Below are positions 30,557 to 41,110 of a DNA stretch of 46,498 bases, piece by piece. Position numbers and translations under genes: made by a program. Numbering within the stretch: position 1 is the stretch's first letter; each line of letters begins with the position of its first letter. This stretch comes from Chara braunii (lineage: Eukaryota > Streptophyta > Charophyceae > Charales > Characeae). The notes beneath the pieces are model-generated. The model had not been told where the DNA came from. It made no database searches and was given only the letters and a program-made list of their open reading frames with translations. The DNA lies in NCBI GenBank assembly GCA_003427395.1, contig BFEA01000173.1:2250627-2297124 (forward strand), in the 5' to 3' direction.

Positions 30557-30930
30557 TACTAATAGTTAAAAAAAAAAAACACATACAACTGAAAAACTCG
30601 GATCAGAAAACAGATAAAGCTCACCATAATGGTGTACTACTTACTTCACCCGAATGCAACGTATGATCATTATAATTGTAATTGGCCTATCTATTAGTAT
30701 TAACAGAACAATAATGAGCATGCATTGTATGGTATCCGGGTGAAGAACGTAGGAGAGAAAAGGTAGGTTTATTTTTTAAGACTTTGGTTACTGATTGAAG
30801 CCATGGGCCGAAGGGAATCCATTCTTCAAACAAAAAAATTAGGTTAATCATACGTAATGCAGTAGATTGATAAGTTTTGCAGTTTTTTTATCGTAATTTT
30901 GTTTTTCCAATTGAGAATACACTCACACTT

Positions 30931-31041
30931 CCCTCTTCTCCCAAACATAACGCACCCTGAAAATGAATGCGTACAAGGTATCTTTTCGGTTTGATACAAT
31001 CATAATCAGGGTGCACTGTGCTCAGGGGGCGGGGGAGACGG
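30931..31041 (+). mobile_element. CCGTCTTCCCCCGAAC MITE, copy 3, diverged
   Basis: Left end CCTCTTCTCCCAAACATAAC then GCACCCTGA. The right end complements CCGTCTCCCCCGCCCCC and has ATCAGGGTGCACTGTGCTCA before it. The interior GTACAAGGTATC...GATACAATCATAATCAGGG is related to copy 2. TA follows the right end (31042-31043). Confidence 0.65.
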
Positions 31042-31093
31042 TAGTAGGCCCTCAAAATTGTAGAATAGCAAAATCTACAACGACAGCGAGTCC

Positions 31094-31217
31094 TCTTTTG
31101 AGGACACACTCACACGAGCACTTTTTTACTTATTTATGGTCGGAATTGCCACCAGATGCATCGAGGTGCCGCAGTAGATATGTTGAAAACAGTGCTAGTG
31201 TGAGTACGCCCTCAAAT
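31094..31217. mobile_element. GAGGGCGTACTCACACTAG inverted-repeat element
   Basis: 124 bp with 24-bp imperfect inverted repeats: TTGAGGACACACTCACACGA / the complement of TAGTGTGAGTACGCCCTCAA (19 of 24 positions agree). The GTGTGAGTACGCCCTC end also occurs near 110-170, 1718 and 5530. This is a dispersed non-coding family. Confidence 0.6.
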
Positions 31218-31640
31218 ATTTTGCTATTACAAAAGTCTGATATGAAAAAAAAACAAAAGAACAAAAGGGCAACGACCTTGTGATGTCATCATGTAACTAA
31301 CCGACCCCAGGTAAATCATAATAATTTTATTGTCTCTGGTCATCTTGTGGCGTCTGGACGGACTCCGGTCTATTTCTTGCTCATTGATTTTCTTTTTTTA
31401 CTTGCCAGTATTATTATTACTATCATTTTACATATCTTTCTTTCACATAATCTAGAAACGGGCCCGACGCCCCTTAACATCATTTGTTGTGTCTCAGATT
31501 GAGCAAAGGATAAGAGTGTTGGTCTTGTATATAATTACCATTACGGGCTTGAAATAATTAGCATTTTGTCCCCTAAAGGACAAACATGTTTTTTTTTTTC
31601 TTCTGAAAAGTTACTGATCACCGCAATGACAAAACCTAAC
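31218..31640. other. Gene-free stretch
   Basis: A-run at 31243-31250 and T-run at 31590-31600. Nothing recognisable. Confidence 0.4.
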
Positions 31641-31980
31641 TCAAAATGGTTGTGCCTCGGGGGAGGTCCTCCAAAAAACCTTTATGTCATTCTTGCACCC
31701 TAGTTGGGCCGTTGCATCACTTTCCTGCCATTTTTGCACAGTGACTCCTGCTGGCGTAATCGACCCAGTCAGGCTGCAACTTTTCTCTATAGTGAGCCAC
31801 TCTTCAAAAATGGCGGGCAAGTGATGCAACGGCCCAACGCTGCAGTAACAAGGCGAGACCCCCGAAAATACTTTCTACATGGTTTTCTACAGCCAGGCAA
31901 AAAATGGCGGGAAAATGATGCAATGGCCCAGCACTGCAGTAACAACAGGAGGCCCCCAAAAATCATTTTTGCATGGCTGT
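31641..31980. repeat. Three-copy repeat, one inverted (TGATGCAACGGCCCA)
   Basis: AAAATGGCGGGCAAGTGATG then CAACGGCCCAACG occurs at 31807. A second direct copy (AAAATGGCGGGAAAATGATG) lies at 31900, and an inverted copy at 31701-31740. The first two form an inverted pair around a loop of about 65 bp. GGAGGCCCCCAAAAATCATT / AGGTCCTCCAAAAAACC ends also pair. Probably a rearranged inverted-repeat element. Confidence 0.6.
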
Positions 31981-33959
31981 GACGCCCAAATTTAAACCTC
32001 ACGCCCAATGCAACTTCCTGATCGCAGTGGGTAGTGGGTCTGGAAGTAGCGAGAAAGGGGGTGTGCCAAAGATTTTATGAAAAAAAGGTGCGGAATCCCA
32101 TGTTGGAACTGGGATCTCTGGTGTTAATGTTATAAGGATAAAGATGCAAGAGGTCTGAGTGAGAACGGGCTGTTTTGAATTTGCGGTGCAACCGGTCGTT
32201 GGCCCCGGCGCAGCCTCGACAGTCGCTGCATGCAATTGTGGTCGAGAACAAATGTCGAATTTAAATGCCACAGCCCCGTGTTGTGGCAGCCATTTCTACC
32301 TATGCCGATTGATACTTGCGGGTTCGACGGAAAAAGGGATTATGCGAGCGCATGCATACATGACAGGACACATGGTCGGCGAGTCGTAGCGTATGCATAA
32401 GTTCACATAAGTTCCCTTTATCAGACATTAAACAAAAACAACCAACATCCCTATTTCTTCTTCAATTTCAACAAACCGATCTCAAACAAGCATCCATGTT
32501 CTTCAATCACAATCAAGAAGTGGACAAACAAAAATAGAAGCAATCAAAGCCACAATCACCATATCCAACATTACTCAATACGGAAAGAAATGTGAGAGGT
32601 ATCTCGAAGAAAGCACAAAATTTATACAATCAGATATTCATCTGTAATTACAAAAAAGAGAATGCCGAAATTCACAGTTCCAAATACAAAATTCCGAGAG
32701 GGACAGTAGAGAAGGTATTGTACACCTCAACAAACCACGTTCTCTCTCTCTAATTCACCAAACCCCTTCTTGGTCTGGTGCAGACAGTCCCTCTCCTCGC
32801 ACCTACCAACAACTCAGAGTCATCCCCTCGCTTAGCGCGCGTACGCACGCCAGGTTCGTCCGTGCTCCGCAGTCGGTCGTGACCACACGTCAACCCCGCG
32901 CACTCACCACCAGCTCATCAGATCGCCTAACTCCGAAATCACCTCTTCATCGGCTCTTACTCGTTAGCCGATCCTCTTGACCATGCTAACCTTCCCAAGT
33001 TTGATTAGAGAGCGATTTTGTCGCGTTTGCAAAATTTATACTAGCTATTCACATCCATGTGAGATAGTAAGGATTACGCTGAGGCAGGGGAAAAGAAAAA
33101 AAAGGAAGTGTATGCGGTCGACATGCCTGAGCCGTGGCGTGGGGGAAGTAGCCACTCTCCACACATCGATCCAGTCATGCACCATTGTGGCCAATGAGAT
33201 GAAGGGAGAGGGGCGCAATGAGAAACCAGGAACGAGAAGATTACAGTTCCACCTGCACTCATAGAGAAAGGAACAAGAAGAGATTACAGTTGAGATTAGA
33301 ATTAAGGTGGTGCGAAAGTAGACTAGAGGACATAGCGCAGCAGAACACGCGCGAATAAGGAGCACTACACAGTTACCAAAGACAATACGACAACCTCCAA
33401 ATTTCTAATTTAATTGAAGTTCTTATTCCGATCGCTCTCGTATTTCCCCCCCAATGTCCAAAAATTTAAAAAGATTTTCCTGCGCGATGACCACGCCAAA
33501 GTTCTCTTCCCCGTTCCCAAAAGAAAAAGGAAGAGTCCGCGTCAACCAGTATTTTTACGCTCGGTAAGGCGCGTCCTAACTACCAACCGCCATGGGATCA
33601 AGTTCTTACAAAACAAAGAGAAAAAAAGGAAAAGGATGGGGGCACTTGTGTAATTGGATCATGCCCCTGTGGCCAACCCCAAAAGTGCAACCACGGAGAA
33701 AGTCGCACTAATCAAAAGATAGATCGTCACATATGTGATGCCTAAGGGGTTCCAATTTTATGCAAACTCCTGCTTGCATGCATCATGTCCATATACGTGG
33801 GGGACGGAAAAGAGAGACAGTGAGGAGAAGATTGCGGAGAAGAAGAGGACCGAGATGCCAGTACGTGGCTTGTGATGGTCGTTGCCTTCTGAATGGCGTC
33901 GCATTTTCCCGATGCTCGATTTCCGTCGCTTTTTCGTTGCCGCCTTGCCGCTACCATTA
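31981..33959. other. Gene-free stretch of about 2 kb
   Basis: A-rich from 32400 to 32720 with AAACAA/ATCAAA phrases, then ordinary sequence. Frames at 33045-33365 and 33742-33963 are short and show no domain. No repeats were noted. Confidence 0.4.
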
Positions 33960-34496
33960 TCATTGCTGCTGTTGGCTTGGCGAATATGGCACTCTCAATA
34001 CGGGGGGTGGGGGGGGAGGAGGAAATCGAGGAAGCGGAGGGAGGAAGCGGAAAAGCGATCGCACCTCGGTGGGGATATTCGCATAGCGCACCAATCGATG
34101 GATGTGGGGGAAGTGGCGATTACGGTCGGGGAGGAAGATGATGTAGGCGGGGTAGAGGGTGCGAAGAGTCCGCAGGAGGGCCATGCGAAACTTATCGTAT
34201 TGATCACGAACGGGAATTGTTTCTGTAATTATGCAGAATACTTCAATATTATTGAAGTCTCTCCATGCCATGCTAAGAAGGAAAATATGGGGGCGAAAAA
34301 AAAGGATGAGGGAATGGGTAGTCGTGTGGGGGAGAACGTCGCAGATGAGGCGGGTACCATAAAACTGGTAGAACAAGGAAGGGGGGAGAGGGTGCGAAGT
34401 GTCGAAAAATGTTGGGCAGCCCTCGATCTGGTGGAGGGTGAGATAATCAAGGGGACGACATGATAATGACCGAGGACGTTGCTCGATCACCAGCAT
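33960..34496 (-). pseudogene. Open frame of unknown function in a decayed block
   Basis: A 178-codon frame starting with ATG (34496). It is Phe, Arg and Pro-rich, with FNNIEVFCIITETIPVRDQY, RTLRTLYPAY and HRLVRYANIP stretches, and ends in Pro-rich then Gln-rich sequence. No family is recognised. The amino-acid composition is protein-like rather than random, and the frame lies downstream (minus strand) of the decayed frame at 34546-35245. It may be the continuation of one former protein, probably transposon-encoded. Confidence 0.35.
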
Positions 34497-34545
34497 TTCG
34501 ACGTAGGCGAACTATGGCACGGGCGGAGGGAGTAGGAGAGGGACG

Positions 34546-35245
34546 CTAGGCTCGCCTTCTGCTGCATTCTGCCCTTGCGACACCACCACCACACTCTTCT
34601 TCCTCTCTAGGCGGATCAGGATCCCTTGTAGGATTGTCGAGTGTTGTTTGCTGGACAGACCGCTTTTCCTTAGCGTCCTCTTTTGCTTGCTTCTCCACCT
34701 CCTCGTCCGCCGCCGTACATTCTTCCTCTGAATGTTCACTGTAATTAGGATTACTAGATCCTGATTCGCCACTCTCCTCTGCCTCGCCCAACGATCCGAC
34801 CACTACCCAAAAATCTGGATCGATTATCTCCCCTGGATCCAAGTATTTAACGGTTGAAGGGTAGTAGTGTTTCTGATCATCGTACATGGAGCAGCGCATC
34901 CACAAGAGTTGCGTCGTTGACGTCCATTTCAAAGTGGCGTGTTCAAGATTCTAATCGTTGCAGTAAATTATGTCCAGGGGAAGATCATTGAGGAGTTGCG
35001 CGATAAGCACCAACAGTTCTCACGTACTTGGCCCAAGATGATCGACCCCCACCACTCCGAATAGGAGCCCCAACAACTCTCCTTCCACGCCCGTTCTCCA
35101 CGGTTGGATGATCAACAACTCGGCTTTATCGTCCTAGTCCTCCTCCTTAGTTTGCCCGGACCACCAGAACCCCAGTTGAAGCAAGTAAAATTGAGCGCCA
35201 CAAAGACCTCCAACCACTTCCCTCACCTCCCTTCTTCCAAAATTT
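34546..35245 (-). pseudogene. Decayed coding region, acidic C-terminal part, unknown function
   Basis: One minus-strand frame stays protein-like over about 230 codons (35245 to 34546) although stops interrupt it. They are TAG in place of a residue after KEED, TGA before ELLVLIAQLLNDL, and TAG before NLEHATLKW. Recognisable stretches are YLLQLGFWWSGQTKEED, ELLIIQPWRTGVEGELLGLL, YLDPGEIIDPDFWVVVGS and then a Glu/Ser/Asp-rich tail ending with TRDPDPPREEEE. The stops look like single transitions (TGG to TAG, CGA to TGA). I recognise no domain. A multi-copy transposon protein is likely. Confidence 0.45.
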
Positions 35246-35384
35246 GGACACCGAGATCGCCTTGACTTCGTAGGACAGTTACAGATAAATGGAGGACTGC
35301 CACAAGGGAGGGAAGTCCGACGATAAACTGAATGTAGATAGTCAGTGCTGGTTCATTGGGTTGGGGCAAAAAGGACAAGCTCCG

Positions 35385-35480
35385 GAAGCACCACCTCTGG
35401 CTTCGTGTGGTGCACCCGAATCTGATGTATGTCGATACTGTCCATTTCGACAATCCGATCCCCCAGGCGTGCAAGCCTCT
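35385..35480 (-). pseudogene. Further piece of the decayed minus-strand coding block
   Basis: DRIVEMDSIDIHQIRVHHTK, PEVVLPELVLFAPTQ is protein-like and ends at a TGA. Another short coherent stretch (FKNVCFLVIGSS, LSHQVLQFDKKSWTVFN) lies just upstream at about 35530-35660. Frames change between pieces. Probably the N-terminal part of the same lost protein. Confidence 0.3.
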
Positions 35481-35699
35481 ACCGCCACATGTTCACCAAG
35501 TCCGTTGTCCGGGGGCCAAGGATTTTAAACGTTGAACACTGTCCAACTTTTTTTGTCGAATTGAAGGACTTGATGAGACAGACGTTTGCCAAAGGTTCAT
35601 TCAGACGAGCCTATGACCAAGAAACAAACGTTTTTGAACTTTCGATCAGATACTTGTGTCGTCTGAAAGTAATGGCGGTAGTCGGCGGCTTCTAGCAGG

Positions 35700-36262
35700 G
35701 CCGTTGAGGCATGTGGATGTGGAAATGCTAAAATTAGATTTGTTCGACCTAAAATAACGATGCATGGCTGCTAAGCCTCACGATTCATAGCCTAATAGGG
35801 GTAAGAAGAATGGACACGTCGGGTATAGGACCACGACGCAGGAGAAATGGGTCACCTATTTTATTGGGTGGTGAGATTTGACTTCGCGTCGGGGCCCGAG
35901 GTTGGACTCGCGGCTAAAAGGTTGGACTATCAGGCCTACCGGGCTAAGCCCCTGTCGGGTAGGTCGCGGGTCATCGGCCTTGAAGTAGGTGAGGCAGGAT
36001 TAAGCCTGCCTAGGCCAGAAAAAGACGGCCTACTAGGCTGCAGTCCTTTAAATAGAAGGAGTGCGGATATAGCTCTCGTAACAGGAGCTAGCCTAGTAGG
36101 TATTGCGCTAGACTATCACCCGACAGAGATCGGGATCAAGCCCAGACTACGCTAAGACTAGGCTAGCTCCTTTTGAGGGAGATGTCATTTCTCTTTGAAG
36201 CAACACAGTCAATTTTGACCGCATGATCCCAGAGATCGTGAGGCCGAGATTGGCCGCGGGTG
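35700..36262. other. Gene-free stretch
   Basis: GC-rich, with GGGCTAAGCCCCTGTCGGGT and AGGCCTACC/TAGGCC phrases. A 102-codon plus-strand frame (35847-36155) has no recognisable similarity, and I do not call it a gene. Confidence 0.4.
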
Positions 36263-36269
36263 AAGTTGC

Positions 36270-36322
36270 TTGGGCCTGCGCAGGGATAACACGCACAAAT
36301 CGAGAAATGGTCCAATTTTTTC
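36270..36322 (+). pseudogene. U6 snRNA 3' half
   Basis: GGGCCTGCGCAGGGATAACA, CGCACAAATCGAGAAATGG and TCCAATTTTTTC match the U6 3' part almost exactly, including the terminal U-run. The 5' part is absent. The left border lies just downstream of the GATTAGC segment. It may be a truncated retrocopy, or one half of a disrupted U6 whose partner is not in the window. Confidence 0.85.
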
Positions 36323-36714
36323 TTTCGATCTTAGTGGGGATTAAACCCGGATTTGTATTTCAACAAGTTCGTGGGTTCCCCATGAACCTTGATAGGACTG
36401 TTGGCATAAACCAACGTGGGTTAAAAAACAAAAAAAAACTAAAATCTAAAATGAAAAACCGAGCTATAGGTGGCGCGCCGGATGGTGCAGCCTGAAGTGC
36501 CTTAGGCGTTTAGGTCCCAAGTGCACCTGATGGTGCCCGTTCCGAACGGATGACCGTTTTGCAAGGTAAGTTGTTCTTTCTTTTCTTTAGATTTTTTTTA
36601 GCTTTCTTGTTAGATTTGCTTTAGATTTTTTATTTAGATTTTTTTTTGTTTCTTTTTTTTTCTTCTTATTACTGAAATTATTAAAGTGCCCATTCGTTTC
36701 GACGAACGGGCTGC
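36323..36714. other. Gene-free stretch
   Basis: T-rich at 36570-36665. Short perfect hairpins such as CCCGTTCCGAACGGATG (36526) and CATTCGTTTCGACGAACGGG (36690). No gene. Confidence 0.45.
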
Positions 36715-36794
36715 TACTGCCATCCACGAATGAGCAAAATTGAACGAATCTACCGCTAGAACATGGAACTACACACACACACACACACACACAT

Positions 36795-36876
<82 letters not shown>

Positions 36877-37015
36877 CTTACCTATGCGTTGGATAAAACG
36901 CAACGACCAATAGGTAAGTCTCCAACTTGGCGCTGACCTCCTAGTACTTCCATCAATGGAATGAGCAAAATCGAAAAAATCTACTACTAGACCATGAAAA
37001 TATACACGCCCATAC
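36715..37015 (+). repeat. Two GAACATGG-core pieces around (AC)n and (AG)38
   Basis: ATGAGCAAAATTGAACGAAT, CTACCGCTAGAACATGGAA (36730-36770) and a diverged copy (36958-37005) carry the core of the GGCCTCGCTCC family. Between them are (AC)n at 36770-36792 and an uninterrupted (AG)38 at 36799-36874. Confidence 0.7.
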
Positions 37016-37629
37016 TTTGTTTTTTTCCCTCCCCCCCTTTACCTCTATCCATGGAGATCTGCACCCGTTCGCCTGAATGAACGGGCTGCAGATCGTCACA
37101 TGTACCTGGCACCTTTGGCGGAAGTACTTGTGACGAGGGCCAGGGGGAAGAAAACCCTGTTGAGCTTGACTCCGGTTCGACTCTGTGAAATGACTATGAG
37201 GGGTTGGCTATTCGTCTCAGAGCAACGAGCTGCCTCTCACAGAGAAACAAGGGGTCTCAAGGGAGGAAAAGGAAAAAGAAAAAGAAATAAGAAAGAAAAA
37301 GAAAAAAAAAGAAAAAAAAGCAAAAAAAAGCAAAAAGGAAAGTAACGACCACGTAGGTGGCCGTGGTAGTAACTAGGTGCGTGTGTGTATATGTGGGTGT
37401 GACTGCGCCTGTTCGGTTTTTGAACAGGCTACAGTTTGGTTTTGTACAGCCGTTCCCTGGAGCATGTGACCTGCGGGGAAGGCCAAATGGTTCAAGGAAT
37501 GGAAGGCCCTGGTTCCCTTAGGGGAATATCAATGTTTCTAGCCCTTGATCGTGGGTTCATATCAAGGGCCTAGCTCAACTCCATTTTTTTGACTGGCGGC
37601 TAGACAACTGCCCACAGTCCTCAGCTGGC

Positions 37630-37636
37630 TATAAAA
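37630..37636 (+). promoter_or_regulatory. TATA box in duplicated unit A
   Basis: TATAAAA inside the palindrome CTGGCTATAAAAGCCAG, followed by a leader-like CACAGTTGTTCAGACAGTG about 45 bp further on. Retroelement LTRs have promoters of this form. Copy B lacks the segment. Confidence 0.5.
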
Positions 37637-39284
37637 GCCAGCAGTACCCACGCTTGCCTCACAGTTGTTCAGACAGTGATTCTGCTCACTTGCACTTCAA
37701 GTGCATATGAGCTCCATCGTATTGTAAGGGGCACTGCTGCCGGCGGAGGTACTGTTGGAGGCGGAAGTGTTGCGTGGAGAAGCAGTGCTGCAGGAAGTGT
37801 TGCTTGGAGGGAAGAGACTGCTGGTGGAATGGTGTTTTGCTAGGCGGAGGGGCTGTAGGTCTACAAGATAAGGGGAGACGCTACTGGAGGAGGATTGGCC
37901 AAGACAGCCATAGCCAAGGGCTGGAGGCTCTCTGCCCCACCCTCGTGCTGATGATGTGGCGGTGAGGCTGTACCAAGGGCCAGCAGCGCGGCAAGGCGTA
38001 CCTCATTTTGTGGGGTTATGCCGCAGAGATTTCGGCACGACGGTACCATGGTGGGGAGATGTTGTTGGACTGCCACCGTGACGTCAAGACCTTCCTAAGG
38101 GAAGATGCCGCCAGATTTGCCGCATGGCGCTGACGTCTTTTTTAACGGAAGTATAGGAAGGCGCTGCTCGATCACTTGTACGACAATGACTGTGTATCGG
38201 GTGGGACCATGCTGCCGAAATTGGCAGCGGCATGACATTTTGAAGGGAAATGCTGCCGGACTGACGACGCGGCAACATCAAGGCCTCCTTAAAGGCAAGT
38301 GTTGCCCGTCTAGTAGCACGCCAATGACGATATTTTTTTGTGTTAACATGTTGTGAAATTGTGGGCACGCCGACGACATTTAAAAAAAAAAATGGCGATG
38401 CTATCGAACTTTTGCGGCATAGTGTTGTCATCATCTTGGTGTGCGGTCAGGCGAGAGTGATGCCAGACAACCGTGGTACTGGTTTTGACAACGAGGCAAG
38501 CAGCAGTCCCGCTTTTATGTTTTTGTGGCGCCTAGCAGTAATGATGGATCTCAATGTGCCCTAGAGGTTGGGCTAGCACAGGTGCACGGTTGGGACCGTG
38601 GGGCAGTGGTGCGTGGACTAGCGGCATGAAGAATGTGTGGAGCGAGTGCACACAGTGATCATTGGAACTCGGAACACATACGGTTTTCAGCCAGGGCCAC
38701 CTTTATTTTTTTTGTGGCATCCGGAGTGAGCGGTTTTTGAGTTTGGGACCATCTGATGTTGCGGTGGTAACGTGGCACCACCTAGGGCCATTTTGGGACC
38801 AGGTGAGACTGATTTTGAGATCGGGATTGTCATATTGGTGTGAATATTGTGAGCAGACGTTGTGATTGGAGGCGGCATGAACTTGTGGCTGGTTTGGGGG
38901 TATCTTCGGCAGGTAGAGTGCAGTTGGGACTGTGTCGGGACAGACTGGGACATTGGGGCCAGTCTAAGCAGGGATCAATTTGGGACATTGGGACCACATG
39001 AAAACTCACTTGTGGGAACACCCTCCTGGAGCGCTATCTTGCTTTAGTTTTTTTTTCTGTGGTCCAGCCTCTGCCACAAGTGGTTAACGACCTCCTGAAA
39101 TTTTAGAATGAAAGATTCTGAAGTCTGTTAGGAGAGGTTTGAAATCACTGGAATGACACGAAGACACTTCATGCCATTTCAGGAATTACAGGTGGTTTGG
39201 GGGTCAAATTTTATGTTTTTTTTTCTTTATTTTTTTTTTCTGTTTTTCTTTTGATTCAATGTTGTTGTGGGCCACTTCAAGTCA

Positions 39285-40000
39285 TTTCAGGAGTTTCAGG
39301 TGGGGAGGCCTGAAACCTCTGAAAAAACCTGAAGTGGTTGAAGCTTCTGAAAGCGGTTTCAGGTCCCCCTCATCCAAATGGTTGGATTGATACATCTCAA
39401 ATCGCTTTCAGATTTTCGGCAACTTCATATTATTTCAGAAGTTTCAGATGGGGAGACCTGAAACCTCTGACATGATCTGAAGTGGTTGAAGCTTCTGAAA
39501 GTGGTTTCAGTTCCTCCCATCCAAATGGTTGGATGGGGGTATCTGAAACCGCTTTCAAATTTTCAGCCACTTCAGATTATTTCAGGAGTTTCAGATGGAG
39601 AGACCTGAAACCTCTGAAATGATCTGAAGTGGCTGAAGCTTCTCAAAGAGGTTTTAGGTCCCTCCATCCAAATGGTTGGATGGGGACATCTGAAATCGCT
39701 TTCAGATTTTCAGCCACTTCCGATCATTTCAGGAGTTTCAGGTGTGGAGACTTGAAACCTCTAAAATGATATGAAGTGGATGAAGCTTCTGAAAGCGGTT
39801 TCAGGTCCCCCCATTCAAGTGCTTGGATGAGGAGAATTGAAACTGCTTTCAAAAGCTTCAGCCACTTCAAGTCATTACAGGAGCTTCAAGTGGGAACATG
39901 AAACCTCTTAAATGACCTGAAGTGGCTGAAACTTCTGAAAGTAGTTTCATGTTTTCCCATCCAAGTACCTCACACCCGTCTGAAGCAGCTGAAAAGAACC
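39285..40000. repeat. 147-bp palindromic satellite, about five units
   Basis: Unit starts at 39293, 39441, 39588, 39734 and 39883 (spacing 148, 147, 146, 149). Each contains GAAGTGGCTGAAGCTTCTGA, AAGCGGTTTCAGGTCCCCC, CATCCAAATGGTTGGATG and TTTCAGATTTTCAGCCACTT. The two sides of a unit are inverted copies, so each could fold as an imperfect hairpin. Present in copy A only. Confidence 0.85.
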
Positions 40001-41110
40001 TGAAAAAAGAAACATCGGTTAACCTTCTCTCGCCTCTGCTCATTCGAACACTTGGAGAAAGAGGCGGACCGTTGTTTAGTGGAACGACCACTTGTGAAGT
40101 TGTGAGCTGCATACGTTCAACTTCAACGGTGATTATCATTTACTCTACTTGGAATATTACTCGGCTTTCTTGAGTGAGTCGATTTAAACTTCATTCAAGG
40201 TCAGTTGATTGACTCGGATTTCCCTTCACACCTGTGTGAACCCACACTTTGCTTGACCCTATTTGTTTTGAATGTTCGAAATAAAAGGTAGAGGAAAGTT
40301 GTACGAGTCATGCATGTGAATGAAAAGGTCTGACTTTGGGTATGAGATTTTTTGTTTGTTTTTCCTAATTTTTTTGCTTCAGATTGATGTGCAGGTACGT
40401 AAAAGGATGCTTGCAAAGAAGGTTGATTGTGTCTACCTGAGATAGAGAAACCGATTGTCAGTTTTATACCCTTTCGTCTGCCTACATGTTAAAAACACTT
40501 GCGTTTTGAAATGAATAGTTTCAACGGGTACCGTGAAATAAAATTCATGAATATAATGAAGATGAAGATAATCAAACTTAGTTTTTTTCCCGAGTTTGAT
40601 CCTTTCTATCTCGAACGACTTTATCTACCTATACCTGTCAAAATGGTTCTCATCCTCTATTTCCTCAACCTTCTTTTCGTTTAAGTTACCTTAAGCTTAG
40701 AAAATAAGAACAGTTAAAACCTACTTCCAGTGGACACAATCTCTTTCTCTATGAAGCATCTGAGACGGGGGTTCGTTGCTTCAAAAGACGACTCTGTTAT
40801 TGACCCAGAGTGAACCGTTTTACGGAGGGGGTACTCTGCCGATCGGTGGAGACGACCCGACTTATGAGATTCGAGTCTTGTTGCTTGGGCGAGGAGGAGG
40901 AGTACCTCAGACAACTTCCTAAAGCGTGAGACATGCAACGTTTCAATTAATGCACGTGATCAAGAATCATCCGCAAAACAACTAGTCATGAAAAAAACAT
41001 AGAAACATGTGGAAACGGGATTGTGTGTCTAATCTTAGGTCGACGGTAGAGTGAAAGGAAAGTAACACCCTGAAGGGGGGGAAAGGGAAAAAAAAAAAAA
41101 AAAAAAAAAA

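Larger units (their letters stand above)
37240..41040 (+). repeat. Non-coding tandem duplication, copy A
   Basis: Similar in order and sequence to 41215-43563 (for example GTGTGACTGCGCCTGTTCGG, GGAGGCTCTCTGCCCCACCC, ATGCTGCCGAAATTGGCAGC, ACTTGGAGAAAGAGGCGGAC, GGTACTCTGCCGATCGG, ACAACTAGTCAT). Copy A has two extra parts: 37420-37845 with a TATA promoter and 39060-40030 with a satellite. No coding frame longer than about 120 codons is shared by both copies, so the unit seems non-coding. It may be a large non-autonomous retroelement or a tandem LTR-like unit. Confidence 0.75.

Noticed and set aside
33882-34463. 193-codon plus-strand frame
   Set aside because: Antisense to the more protein-like minus-strand frame at 33960-34496. 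Composition is Glu/Gly/Arg low complexity.
35847-36155. 102-codon plus-strand gene
   Set aside because: No similarity and the sequence consists of short repeated AGGCCTA/TAGGCC phrases.
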